64,000 nucleotides of DNA from Dankookia rubra. Lineage in GTDB: Bacteria; Pseudomonadota; Alphaproteobacteria; Acetobacterales; Acetobacteraceae. This document shows, piece by piece, positions 45,001 through 55,916 of the stretch. The notes beneath the pieces were generated by a model that was given only the letters and a program-made list of their open reading frames with translations, was not told the DNA's origin and ran no database searches. Made by a program: the position numbers and the translations under genes. The DNA is taken from the NCBI RefSeq assembly GCF_004355005.1, contig NZ_SMSJ01000002.1, forward strand, positions 124,001 to 188,000, written 5' to 3'. How positions within the stretch are numbered: the stretch's first letter is position 1; every line of letters begins with the position of its first letter.

Positions 45001-45531
45001 TCAGAACGGAATGTCGTCGTCCAGGTCGGCCCCGCCTTTCGGCTTGCTGTCCCAGCCACCGCCACCGCTGCTGCGACCGCCGCCGCCGCCGCCGCCCGAA
45101 CGTTCGCCACCGCCATAGCCACCGCCGGAGGACCGGCCGCCGCCATAGCCGCCGCCCTCGCCCATCTCACCGCCGCCGCCGCGACCATCCAGCAGGGTCA
45201 GTTCGCCCTTGAAGCGGCTGATCACCACCTCGGTAATCTCCCGCTCCTGACCGTCCTTATCGGTGTACTTGCGACTTTCGAGCGCGCCCTCGAGGTACAC
45301 CTTGCTGCCCTTCTTCAGGTACTTCTCGGCGATCTCGCCGAGTTTCTCGTTGAAGATGGCGACCCGGTGCCACTGGGTCTTCTCCTTGCGCTCGCCGGAA
45401 GCACGGTCGTTCCAGGTCTCCGACGTGGCGACGGAGAAAGACACCACCTTGCTGCCCGACTGCATGTTGCGAGCTTCCGGGTCACGCCCCAGATTGCCCA
45501 CCAGGATCACCTTGTTCACGCTGCCGGCCAT
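45001..45531 (-). CDS. ssb: Single-stranded DNA-binding protein
   Basis: Tetrameric OB-fold protein that coats single-stranded DNA in replication, repair and recombination. The 176-residue product has the OB domain (about 1-115: SVNKVILVGNLGRDPEARNM, TQWHRVAIFNEKLGEIAEKYLKKGS, YLEGALESRKYTD), a long Gly-rich flexible linker, and the acidic tip DLDDDIPF that recruits partner proteins. The Gly-rich linker is encoded by GCC/CCG repeats. It diverges from uvrA across an SOS box at 45658, which may control both. Confidence 0.97.
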   Translation of the reverse strand: MAGSVNKVILVGNLGRDPEARNMQSGSKVVSFSVATSETWNDRASGERKEKTQWHRVAIFNEKLGEIAEKYLKKGSKVYLEGALESRKYTDKDGQEREITEVVISRFKGELTLLDGRGGGGEMGEGGGYGGGRSSGGGYGGGERSGGGGGGGRSSGGGGWDSKPKGGADLDDDIPF

Positions 45532-45657
45532 GCCGCCAAAACCCCCGGAATCGAGCGCCTAGCATACCGCCTAGCCAGCCTTCCGGCGAGTCCGACGGCA
45601 TGCCCGGGGCCCACCGAGACCCCTTCCCGCAGCATTAATATGGTGGCATTCCCCCAG

Positions 45658-45672
45658 GAACACAATGTGAAC
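45658..45672. promoter_or_regulatory. SOS box (LexA site) between ssb and uvrA
   Basis: GAAC-ACAATGT-GAAC is an exact alphaproteobacterial LexA box, 33 bp before the uvrA start and 127 bp before ssb. Position suggests damage-inducible repression of uvrA, and possibly ssb. Confidence 0.87.
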
Positions 45673-45704
45673 GTGGACCGAGCTCGGTCCCGTGGAGCGA
45701 CCCG

Positions 45705-48590
<2,886 letters not shown>

Positions 48591-48679
48591 CCAGCCGCTT
48601 CACGCGCCGACCGGGAAGGTTTCCGCATAAACCGCAATCCTGCCGCGCACGCCTTGTGCGCTGGATTACGTTTCCACCA

Positions 48680-48711
48680 GATGTGATGCGGCGGCGCCAA
48701 CACGTCACATC
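48680..48711. repeat. Inverted repeat GATGTGA-N18-TCACATC upstream of RTX gene
   Basis: Seven-base arms are exact reverse complements around an 18-nt GC-rich spacer, 75 bp before the RTX start. Spacing could fit a dimeric regulator or a weak stem. Seen directly; function unknown. Confidence 0.35.
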
Positions 48712-48786
48712 AGTTCCCGGTCGGAAATTGCTTTCCTCCTGCCGCCCGGCGCGCAGTCGCCGGCATTTCAGCGGAGGATTACCAGG

Positions 48787-49590
48787 ATGCCCGACATCAC
48801 CTTCGGCACGCCCGGTCCGGACAGCCTGACCGGCGCCGCGGAGGCCGTGGTCTTCTACGGCCTTGGCGGCAACGACACGCTCACCGGCAGCAACCTAGCC
48901 GACCTGCTCTTCGGCAATGCCGGTGACGACAGCCTCGCCGGCCTTGATGGCGCCGACCTGATCGTCGGCGGGCGGGGCGACGACAACATCAACACCGGCG
49001 CCGGCAACGACGTCATTCGCGCCGGTGCGGGCGACGACACCGTGGGCGGCATGGCCGGCAGCGATACGATCTTCGGCGGAGCCGGCAACGACCTCGTCGC
49101 CTGGAACGACCCGGCCGGCGACCTCGCCTTCGGCGCCGCCGGAAACGACACGCTGCTTGGCGGCAACATCGCCGCCGACAGCATCTTCGGCGGCGCCGGT
49201 GACGACCTGATCCGCGCCTTCGCTACCACGGCCGTGGCAGGCACGGCGCCCGACCTACTCTCGGGCGGTGCCGGCAATGACGTCATGCTCGGGGGCGCCG
49301 GCAACGACACGATCGATGGCGGCCGCGGCAACGACACCATGTCGGGCGGCGGCGGCAACAATGTATTCGACTACAACGGCGATGTTGTGGTCGGGCAGGA
49401 CCTGATCACCGATTTCAACATCCTGGGCGACGTCATCCGCCTTTCGAATTTCGAGCCGGACTTCAAGCCTCTTGAGGCGCTGACGGATGGGCCTCTCGGC
49501 GCGGTGCTCGATCTCGGGGGCGGCGACAGCGTCGTCTTCCTTGGCCGGCTGGCCCGGGAGTTCGACACGGCCGACTTCGTCCTCGTCTGA
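48787..49590 (+). CDS. Calcium-binding RTX-repeat protein
   Basis: A 267-residue acidic protein built from hemolysin-type nonapeptide repeats. About a dozen GGxGxDxUx units run from about residue 28 to 195 (for example YGLGGNDTLTG, GGRGDDNINTGAGNDVIRAG, GGAGNDVMLGGAGNDTIDGG), which form a calcium-bound parallel beta-roll. The C-terminal part (DVVVGQDLITDFNILGDVIRL) resembles the cap found at the end of type-I-secreted RTX proteins. No N-terminal signal is present, as expected for type I export, but no ABC/MFP exporter is nearby. A GGAGGA site precedes the ATG. Catalytic domain: none. Confidence 0.92.
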   Translation: MPDITFGTPGPDSLTGAAEAVVFYGLGGNDTLTGSNLADLLFGNAGDDSLAGLDGADLIVGGRGDDNINTGAGNDVIRAGAGDDTVGGMAGSDTIFGGAGNDLVAWNDPAGDLAFGAAGNDTLLGGNIAADSIFGGAGDDLIRAFATTAVAGTAPDLLSGGAGNDVMLGGAGNDTIDGGRGNDTMSGGGGNNVFDYNGDVVVGQDLITDFNILGDVIRLSNFEPDFKPLEALTDGPLGAVLDLGGGDSVVFLGRLAREFDTADFVLV

Positions 49591-49607
49591 CGCGGCCCGA
49601 CGCCGCA

Positions 49608-49619
49608 GGGGGGGGGGGG
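49608..49619. repeat. Homopolymer run of twelve G
   Basis: Twelve consecutive G between the RTX stop and the 3' end of the squalene-synthase-like gene. Such a tract can vary in length by slippage, though here it lies outside coding sequence. It could also be a sequencing or assembly weak spot. Confidence 0.8.
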
Positions 49620-49637
49620 CATACCGGGCGGGTCACA

Positions 49638-50468
49638 TCATATCCGCCCGGTGAAGCCCGCCAGCGTCACGGCCAGACGATCGCCGAGGCTGCGCGGGTC
49701 CAGGCTTACCGTTTTGCCGCGCGACAGGCGCCGCAGGTCGCGCCTCGCGAGCACTGCGGGCAGCGCCGCGGCGACCGCCAGGCGTCCGAGCGGCCGCAGC
49801 GTCGTCCGGGTCTCGTCCAACGTCGCCAAGCTCTCACCGGCCAGCGCGGCCAGCACCGGCCGGGCCGCCTCCGGCGCCTGCACCACCGCCGCCGGCGTCA
49901 GCCCGGTCGCGTCCAGCGCATCCTGCGGCAGCAGGCAGCGCCCCTGCCCGGCCAATGACCGCACGCTGCGCAGCACCCCCGCCAGACCGTAGGCGGCGCC
50001 CGCCCGCTGCAGCGCCGGCAGCAGCGCCGGCGCCGCGCCCAGCAGCCGCCCCGCGGCCACGGCAAAGCCACCCGCCGTGCCGCGAAGATAGGCCGCGAAT
50101 GCCTCCCGCGTCGGCATGCCCTCCTCCTCCGCCTCGACCTCCCGCGCATCGGCCAGGGCCAGAAGATCGGCCGGATCCAGCGCGCCGGCGGCGATCGCGG
50201 CATGAAGCGGCGCCGCCACCTCATGCCGCCGCGCCGGCAGCCCCTCCGCCGCCTGCGCCACCGCGTCCCGCCACCATTGCAGCCGCATCAGCGCGATCAG
50301 CGGCGTCTTCGCTGCCTCCCGCGCCCGGGCAAGCTCGTGGTTGTAGGCAATCAGCGCGAACAGCGCGTCGCGCCGCTCCGGCGGGGCGAAGAGCGCGCAG
50401 AGAAATCGGTCGGGGTCATGCCGGCGGGCGAATTCAGCGATCGGGGAGAGTTGGGATGGGCGGGCCAT
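49638..50468 (-). CDS. Squalene/phytoene synthase family protein
   Basis: A 276-residue all-helical protein of the trans-isoprenyl diphosphate synthase-like family. It retains FARRHDPDRFLCALFAPPERRDALFALIAYNHELAR, an RLQWWRDAV segment and GGFAVAAGRLLG, but the two Asp-rich motifs (DxxxD) of true squalene or phytoene synthases are not evident. This suggests the divergent, non-catalytic group related to the mitochondrial Complex I assembly factor NDUFAF6. ATG at 50468 gives the family start. It diverges from sodB by about 150 bp. The role is inferred from likeness. Confidence 0.78.
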   Translation of the reverse strand: MARPSQLSPIAEFARRHDPDRFLCALFAPPERRDALFALIAYNHELARAREAAKTPLIALMRLQWWRDAVAQAAEGLPARRHEVAAPLHAAIAAGALDPADLLALADAREVEAEEEGMPTREAFAAYLRGTAGGFAVAAGRLLGAAPALLPALQRAGAAYGLAGVLRSVRSLAGQGRCLLPQDALDATGLTPAAVVQAPEAARPVLAALAGESLATLDETRTTLRPLGRLAVAAALPAVLARRDLRRLSRGKTVSLDPRSLGDRLAVTLAGFTGRI

Positions 50469-50621
50469 CGGCGCCTTATGCCCGCGCCTTGCTTGACGCG
50501 CCACGGCACCCCGCTTAGCTGTTTTGCCGGCGTCCGGGCCCCGCAACACCCTTGCTCCGGGTGCGTTTCCTGCGGGTGCGTCTCCTGGGCGCATTCCATC
50601 GAAACACGAGGAGACACCCCC

Positions 50622-51260
50622 ATGGCCTTCAGCCTGCCGCCGCTGCCCTATTCCACCAATGCGCTCGCCGGTCAGGGCATGTGCCAGGAGACTCTCGAAC
50701 TCCATCACGGCAAGCACCACAATGCCTATGTCACCGCGCTCAACGGCCTGATCGAGAGCAAGGGCCTGCAGGGCAAGAGCCTCGAGACGATCGTTGCCGA
50801 GGCCGGCAAGGCTGGCACCGACGGCCTGCCGGTGCTGAACCAGGCCGGGCAGCACTGGAACCACATCCTGTTCTGGCAGGTGATGTCGCCGAAGGGCGGC
50901 GGAGACAAGCTGCCAGCCAAGCTGGCGGCGAAGATCGACCAGGACCTCGGCGGCCTGGCGCCGTTCAAGGAGGCCTTCAAGCAGGCCGGCGTGACGCAAT
51001 TCGGCTCCGGCTGGGCCTGGCTGATCGTCGGTGCCGACGGCAAGCTAAAGATGACCAAGACGCCGAACGGCTCCAACCCGGTCGCCACCGGCGAGGGCAC
51101 GCCGATCCTCGGCGTTGATGTCTGGGAGCACGCCTACTACCTGGACTTCCGCAACGTCCGGCCGAACTACCTCGACAACTTCCTCAACAAGCTGGTCGAC
51201 TGGGAGGTGGTTGAGGGTCTGATGCAGCAGGGCGGGCTGAAGTCGGGACAGTCGGCGTAA
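50622..51260 (+). CDS. sodB: Superoxide dismutase (Fe/Mn family, probably Fe)
   Basis: Disproportionates superoxide in the cytosol. The 212-residue product is of standard length and has the N-terminal helical hairpin (FSLPPLPYSTNALAG, TLELHHGKHHNAYVTALN) and the metal ligands: His in HHGKHH, His in QAGQHWNHILFW, Asp and His in DVWEHAYYLDFRN. Sequence GSGWAWLIV supports the Fe-type subgroup, but metal choice cannot be certain. It starts at ATG 50622 after GAGGAG. A clear hairpin-T-run terminator lies 27 bp past the stop, so it is monocistronic. Confidence 0.95.
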   Translation: MAFSLPPLPYSTNALAGQGMCQETLELHHGKHHNAYVTALNGLIESKGLQGKSLETIVAEAGKAGTDGLPVLNQAGQHWNHILFWQVMSPKGGGDKLPAKLAAKIDQDLGGLAPFKEAFKQAGVTQFGSGWAWLIVGADGKLKMTKTPNGSNPVATGEGTPILGVDVWEHAYYLDFRNVRPNYLDNFLNKLVDWEVVEGLMQQGGLKSGQSA

Positions 51261-51286
51261 GCCGCCAGAGCCTTCCGGAAGAATGG

Positions 51287-51313
51287 GGCGCCCGGGCAAC
51301 CGGGCGTCTTTTT
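51287..51313 (+). terminator. Intrinsic terminator after sodB
   Basis: CGCCCGG (51289-51295) and CCGGGCG (51300-51306) form a perfect stem around GCAA, followed by TCTTTTT. This is a textbook rho-independent terminator downstream of sodB. Confidence 0.92.
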
Positions 51314-51317
51314 CATG

Positions 51318-51357
51318 CCGACCGCCCTACTCCTGGTCCGACCGCCCTACTCCTGGT
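51318..51357. repeat. Two tandem copies of a 20-bp unit
   Basis: CCGACCGCCCTACTCCTGGT occurs twice head to tail. The second copy holds the stop codon of the leftward gene that ends at 51347, so loss or gain of a unit would leave the protein end unchanged. Probably a replication slippage duplication. Confidence 0.85.
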
Positions 51358-51805
51358 CGAAGACCGGTGGCCTGGCCAACTCGGGCGCGAAGCCGGCGAA
51401 GGTCTCGGCCAGCGTCGCCGGCCAATGGCCGGTGCGGGCCGGGGCCAGGTAAACGGGTTCGCCATCATCCAGCAGCATCAGGAACAGCCGCTCGCGGCCG
51501 GCATCGAAGGCCATGAACAGCCCACGCCTGCTGCAGCCGGTGCGCGGCTCGGGATCGGCGCAGCCCCAGCCGACCAGCCAGCGATCCTCGACCAGCGTGA
51601 CCGGCGGGCCCGGCAGGCGCAGCCCTTCGTATACCTGCTGCTGCCGGCCCCTGGCCGCGCCCCGCAGCAGGGTGCCCACGGCCGGCAGTGCCGCGAGCTG
51701 CACCATGCTGCCGCCCGCCGCGGCACGGGTCGCTGCCGCCTCGGGCGAGACGGCGCTGGCGGGCGTGGCCAGCAGGACCGCCAGGACGAGAAGGAGCGGC
51801 CTCAG
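51347..51805 (-). CDS. Exported hypothetical protein, coupled to yajC via a CTG start
   Basis: A 152-residue protein of unrecognised family. The frame continues 5' with no ATG, GTG or TTG before a signal-peptide-like sequence LRPLLLVLAVLLATPASA. The first codon of that segment is CTG at 51805-51803, which overlaps the yajC stop as CTGA, exactly where coupled ATGA starts lie in this genome. I therefore propose a CTG start; the first ATG (51706) would delete the signal peptide. The mature part has GWGCADPEPRTGCSRRG, with paired Cys, and a LFLMLLDDGEPVYL strand. The reading and start should be treated as tentative, but the signal peptide argues for it. Confidence 0.55.
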   Translation of the reverse strand: MRPLLLVLAVLLATPASAVSPEAAATRAAAGGSMVQLAALPAVGTLLRGAARGRQQQVYEGLRLPGPPVTLVEDRWLVGWGCADPEPRTGCSRRGLFMAFDAGRERLFLMLLDDGEPVYLAPARTGHWPATLAETFAGFAPELARPPVFDQE

Positions 51806-52143
51806 CCCTTTGCGCCGGCGTCGTTGGCGCCGATCGGCTTCAGCACGTCGCCAATGGTCTGGCGCAGGATGCTGACGCGGACATTCGGCGCGATCTCGAC
51901 CTCGACCTCGTCGACGCCGTCCTTCACCACCATTACCTTGCCGATGATGCCGCCGGCGGTCAGCACGCGGTCGCCACGCTTCAACGCCGCGAGCAGCGCC
52001 TTGTGCTCCTTCTGCTTCTTCTGCTGCGGGCGGATCAGCAGGAAGTAGAAGACGGCGAAGATCAGCAGCAGCGGCGCGATCTGGGTGACCATCGCCAGGC
52101 CGCCCCCGAGGGAATCCTGCGCATAGGCGGGGGAGATGAACAT
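51802..52143 (-). CDS. yajC: Preprotein translocase subunit YajC
   Basis: Small accessory membrane protein of the SecDF-YajC complex that aids SecYEG translocation. The 113-residue product has a single N-terminal membrane helix (MVTQIAPLLLIFAVFYFLLIRPQQKK) with the classical RPQQKKQKEHKALLAALKRGDRV sequence, then GGIIGKVMVVKDG and NVRVSILRQTIGDVL. ATG 52143 is the usual start. secD and secF are not present downstream; instead a coupled hypothetical gene overlaps its stop. The DUF815 ATPase gene diverges 101 bp upstream. Confidence 0.95.
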   Translation of the reverse strand: MFISPAYAQDSLGGGLAMVTQIAPLLLIFAVFYFLLIRPQQKKQKEHKALLAALKRGDRVLTAGGIIGKVMVVKDGVDEVEVEIAPNVRVSILRQTIGDVLKPIGANDAGAKG

Positions 52144-52244
52144 CCGGGGCGAATTCCTTGTGGTTCCGGCTTGCCGTGCAAGCCGCGCGCAAACTAGCTT
52201 CCGCCCCCTTCCCGTCAAGTGCGGCCCAACTTTCGGAAACGACC

Positions 52245-53090
52245 ATGGATATGGCCCTGATCACCCGCATCGTGGAGGCGCTGGAGCGCCTGGCGCCGCC
52301 GCCGCCCGCCCCGCCCCGGCTGGAGGGCGCCGATGCCTTCGTCTGGCACCCGCTGCCCGGGCCGCGGCTATCCCCGGTCCCGCGCGTTTCCCGCGTCGAG
52401 ATCGGTCTGCTGCAGGGCATCGACCGGCAGAAGGACCTGCTGGTGGAAAACACGCTGCGCTTCGCCCGCGGCTTTCCCGCCAACAACGTGATGCTCTGGG
52501 GCGCCCGCGGCATGGGCAAGTCGTCCCTGGTGAAGGCGGCGCATGCGGCGGCGAATGCCGAGCGGCCCGGCAGCGTCGCACTGATCGAGATCCACCGGGA
52601 GGACATCCGCACCCTGCCCGACCTGCTGAACATCCTCCGCGCGCAGGACCGCCGCGCGTTGGTGTTCTGCGACGACCTCTCCTTCGAAAAGGAGGATGCC
52701 GACTACAAGGCGTTGAAATCGGTGCTGGATGGCGGGATCGAGGGACGCCCGCCCAACGTGCTGTTCTACGCGACCAGCAACCGCCGCCACCTGATGTCGC
52801 GCGACATGATCGAGAATGAGCGCAGCACGGCGATCAACCCGAACGAGGCGGTGGAGGAGAAGGTCTCGCTCAGCGACCGCTTCGGGCTATGGATCGGCTT
52901 CCACAATTGCGACCAGCCGACCTACTTCGCCATGGTCGAGGGCTATGCGGCGGCACTCGGGATCGACCTGTCCGAGGAGGAGCTGCGGCGGCAGGCGAAC
53001 GAGTGGTCGGTCACCCGCGGCGGGCGGTCCGGCCGCGTCGCCTGGCAATTCATCCAGGATCTCAGCGGCCGGCTCGGCATCGCCAACTGA
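52245..53090 (+). CDS. DUF815 family AAA-type ATPase
   Basis: A 281-residue predicted ATPase of the DUF815 family. Walker A is LWGARGMGKSSLVKAAHAAA, Walker B is RRALVFCDDLSFEKEDADYK, followed by the sensor region NVLFYATSNRRHLMSRDMIENE and RFGLWIGFHNCDQPTYF. DUF815 members are conserved beside yajC in alphaproteobacteria; their function is not established, and AAA-like fold similarity to DnaA/MoxR proteins is only general. ATG 52245 starts the protein at MDMALITRIVEALERLA. It converges on serS with 39 bp between. Confidence 0.9.
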   Translation: MDMALITRIVEALERLAPPPPAPPRLEGADAFVWHPLPGPRLSPVPRVSRVEIGLLQGIDRQKDLLVENTLRFARGFPANNVMLWGARGMGKSSLVKAAHAAANAERPGSVALIEIHREDIRTLPDLLNILRAQDRRALVFCDDLSFEKEDADYKALKSVLDGGIEGRPPNVLFYATSNRRHLMSRDMIENERSTAINPNEAVEEKVSLSDRFGLWIGFHNCDQPTYFAMVEGYAAALGIDLSEEELRRQANEWSVTRGGRSGRVAWQFIQDLSGRLGIAN

Positions 53091-53129
53091 GGCCGGCAGC
53101 AGGGGGCGCCGCCCCCTGCCCCGCGCTGT

Positions 53130-54404
53130 TCAGGCCGCGACGATGCGTTCCAGGCCGCCCATCCAGGGCCGCAGCACCTCCGGCAGCACCACGCTTCCAT
53201 CCGCCTGCTGATGCGTCTCCAGCACCGCGATCAGCGCCCGGCCGACTGCGACGCCGCTGCCGTTCAGCGTATGGACGAAGACGTTGCCCTTGCCCTCAAC
53301 CGGCTTCATCCGGGCATTCATCCGCCGCCCCTGAAAGTCGCGGCAAGTGGAGCAGGAGGAGATCTCCCGCCACGCCCCCTGCCCCGGCAGCCAGACCTCC
53401 AGGTCATAGGTCTTGGCCGCGCCGAAGCCGGTATCCCCGGCACAGAGCACGATGCGGCGCCAGGTCAGCCCGAGTTCGGTCAGCACCCGCTCGGCGCATT
53501 CCGTCATCCGCTCATGTTCCGCCGCGCTGTCCTGCGGACGGGTGATGGAAACCATCTCCACTTTCTGGAACTGGTGTTGCCGCAGCATCCCCCGCGTGTC
53601 GCGCCCGGCGCTGCCGGCCTCGGAACGGAAGCAGGGCGAGAGCGCGGCGAAGCGCAGCGGCAATGCCGCCTCAACAATGATGTCGTCGCGCACGAGGTTG
53701 GTCAGCGGCACCTCGGCGGTCGGGATCAGGTAGCGGCCGTCGGTAGTCCTGAATAGGTCTTCCTCGAACTTGGGAAGCTGCCCGGTGCCGTACATGGTTG
53801 CGGCACTGACCAAGTAGGGTACGGCGGTCTCGGCATAGCCGTGCCGCTCGGTGTGCAGCGTCAGCATCCACTGGCCGAGCGCGCGCTCAAGCCGCGCCAG
53901 GGCGCCGCGGAGCACGGTGAAGCGGGCGCCGGCCAGCTTGGCGGCGCCGGCGAAATCCATCAGCCCGAGCGCCTCGCCGATCTCGAAATGCTGCTTCGGC
54001 GCGAAGTTCTGCCGCGGCGGCTCGCCATGCTGGTGCAGCACGACATTGGCGGATTCATCGGCGCCGTCGGGGACATCGGGATCGAGGATGTTCGGCAGCG
54101 TCTCGAGGATGTCCCGCAGGCTCCTCTGCTGCTGCGGCAGCGATTCCTCCAATGCCGCCATCTCGACAGCAATGGCACGCCCTGCGGCTTCGAGACCGGT
54201 GCTGTCCTGGCCTTGGCGCTTCGCCATGCCGACCAGCTTGGCGGTCTCGTTGCGGCGTGTCTGCAATTCCTGCAGCTTGGTCTGGGTGGCGCGCGCCGTC
54301 GCATCCAACGTCATCAGGCGCTCCGCCACCGGCGGCAGGCCGCGTCGCACCATCGCCGCGTCGAAGGCAGCCGGATCGGCGCGGACGGATCTGATATCAT
54401 GCAT
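53130..54404 (-). CDS. serS: Seryl-tRNA synthetase
   Basis: Class II synthetase that charges tRNA-Ser and initiates selenocysteine charging where used. The 424-residue protein has the N-terminal coiled-coil arm (about 30-105), motif 2 ([29 protein letters not shown]) and motif 3 ([24 protein letters not shown]). The catalytic core motif 1 region is at [28 protein letters not shown] 54404 starts the family-standard [15 protein letters not shown]. It ends the leftward argS-to-serS run, 61 bp after tatC. Confidence 0.97.
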   Translation of the reverse strand: MHDIRSVRADPAAFDAAMVRRGLPPVAERLMTLDATARATQTKLQELQTRRNETAKLVGMAKRQGQDSTGLEAAGRAIAVEMAALEESLPQQQRSLRDILETLPNILDPDVPDGADESANVVLHQHGEPPRQNFAPKQHFEIGEALGLMDFAGAAKLAGARFTVLRGALARLERALGQWMLTLHTERHGYAETAVPYLVSAATMYGTGQLPKFEEDLFRTTDGRYLIPTAEVPLTNLVRDDIIVEAALPLRFAALSPCFRSEAGSAGRDTRGMLRQHQFQKVEMVSITRPQDSAAEHERMTECAERVLTELGLTWRRIVLCAGDTGFGAAKTYDLEVWLPGQGAWREISSCSTCRDFQGRRMNARMKPVEGKGNVFVHTLNGSGVAVGRALIAVLETHQQADGSVVLPEVLRPWMGGLERIVAA

Positions 54405-54465
54405 GGCGATCTGGTCCCGAAACGCTGGGCAGGGTCCGGAATGACCAGGGGGACGACCCCCGGTC

Positions 54466-55260
54466 TCAGGTCTTCGTCGTCTCGTCCGGCTTCTTCGGCG
54501 CCATCCACACCGCCGCCAGGATCGACAGCTCATAGAGCGCCAGCAACGGCACCGCGAGGCCGATCTGGCTGATCACGTCGGGCGGCGTCAGCACTGCGGC
54601 GACGACAAACATGCCGACGATGGCATAGCGCCTTCCCTTCCGCAGCGTCGCCACATCGAGGATGCCGACCCTGCAGAGCAACGTCAGCAGCACCGGCATC
54701 TGGAAGGCGACGCCGAATGCCAGGATCATCTGCATGACCAGCGAGAGATACTCGCTGACCTTGGCCTCGAGCTGGATCGGCAGCGCGCCCTCGCCCGGCG
54801 GCGTCTCGAAGGTGATGAAGAAGCGCCAAGCCAGCGGGAAGATGAAATAGTAGGCCAGCGCCGCGCCGGCGACGAAGAGGAAGGGCGAGGCCAGCAGGAA
54901 GGGGTAGATCGCCTTCTTCTCGGACCGGTACAGGCCGGGCGCGACGAAGAGCCAGAGCTGCGTCGCCCACATCGGGAAGCTGAAGAAGACCGCGCCGAAA
55001 AAGGCCACCTTCAGGTAGGTGAAGAAGGCCTCGTAGAGCGCGGTGAAGATCATCCGCCGCTCGCCGCCGCCCTGCTGCTGCAGGATGTCGGCCAGCGGCC
55101 GGGCCAGGAAGCCGTAGATCTGCGAGGAAAAGTAGTAGCAGACGGCGAAGGCGATGCCGAAGGCGGCGACCGACCAGAGCAGCCGCGTGCGCAGCTCCAT
55201 CAGGTGGTCGAGCAGCGGCATCGGCTTGTCGTCGATGATGTCTTCCGGTTCGCGCGGCAC
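54466..55260 (-). CDS. tatC: Sec-independent protein translocase TatC
   Basis: Core receptor of the Tat pathway that binds twin-arginine signals. The 264-residue protein has six membrane helices and the conserved N-terminal [42 protein letters not shown], and [14 protein letters not shown]. The first Glu of the conserved MELRxR motif, needed for signal binding, is present. It starts at GTG 55260, 12 bp past tatB. Cargo in this window includes msrP. Confidence 0.97.
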   Translation of the reverse strand: MPREPEDIIDDKPMPLLDHLMELRTRLLWSVAAFGIAFAVCYYFSSQIYGFLARPLADILQQQGGGERRMIFTALYEAFFTYLKVAFFGAVFFSFPMWATQLWLFVAPGLYRSEKKAIYPFLLASPFLFVAGAALAYYFIFPLAWRFFITFETPPGEGALPIQLEAKVSEYLSLVMQMILAFGVAFQMPVLLTLLCRVGILDVATLRKGRRYAIVGMFVVAAVLTPPDVISQIGLAVPLLALYELSILAAVWMAPKKPDETTKT

Positions 55261-55272
55261 GGGCGTCGCTGC

Positions 55273-55806
55273 TCAGCTCTTCTGGGTCGGCGCCGGCGCT
55301 TCCGCCGGCGGGACGAAGGCGGGGGGCGCCGGCGGCCCGGCCGCGGCAACCGGGGTAGCCGGCGGCACGGCCGGCGCCGCGGGCGCGGCGGGTGCATAGG
55401 CTGGCGGCACAAAGGCCGGTGCCGGCGGCGGCACGGGCGCGACGCCGGCCCCGGTGCCGCCCGCGGCCGGGTCGGCCGCCGCCGGAGGGGTATAGGAGGC
55501 AGTGAAATCCGTCTTCAGCGGATCCTCGGTGAAGGTCTTGCGGATGGTGCCATCCTTGTCGACCGCCTTTTCCAGAGTATCTCGGATGTTGAAGTTGCGG
55601 ATCTCGTTGATCGAGGAACGGACTTCCTCAAGATTCGCCTCGCGCACCAGTTCATCGGCCTGGCCCTGGAACTCGCTGGCCATGCGGCGCAGCTTCTGCA
55701 CCCCGCGCGCGAGGCCTCGGATGGCCTCCGGCAAGTCCTTGGGGCCGATGACGACGAGCGCCACCACGCCGATCAGCGCAATCTCGGACCAGGCTAGGTC
55801 GAACAT
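55273..55806 (-). CDS. tatB: Sec-independent protein translocase TatB
   Basis: TatB subunit, paired with TatC to form the substrate receptor. The 177-residue protein has an N-terminal membrane helix with the typical start MFDLAWSEIALIGVVALVVIG, GPKDLPEAIRGLARGVQK, an amphipathic helix, then a long Ala/Pro-rich tail (low complexity, about residues 110-177). The tail is longer than in most TatB. tatA, which commonly lies just upstream in related genomes, is not in the 110-bp gap upstream; an unrelated ABC ATPase gene lies there. Confidence 0.95.
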   Translation of the reverse strand: MFDLAWSEIALIGVVALVVIGPKDLPEAIRGLARGVQKLRRMASEFQGQADELVREANLEEVRSSINEIRNFNIRDTLEKAVDKDGTIRKTFTEDPLKTDFTASYTPPAAADPAAGGTGAGVAPVPPPAPAFVPPAYAPAAPAAPAVPPATPVAAAGPPAPPAFVPPAEAPAPTQKS

Positions 55807-55916
55807 GACGTCTCCGACTGCGGCACGGGGATTACCGCCCCCGTCGCCGCAAGCTCGCCTCCGTTAGCAGGAACCCGGGGCTCCAACAATCTAGGGCGGG
55901 TATCCAGGCAGGCTAT

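Noticed and set aside
49598..49625. Poly-G tract as a phase-variation switch
   Set aside because: It lies outside coding sequence, after both convergent stop codons, so it cannot shift a reading frame; I list it only as a repeat.
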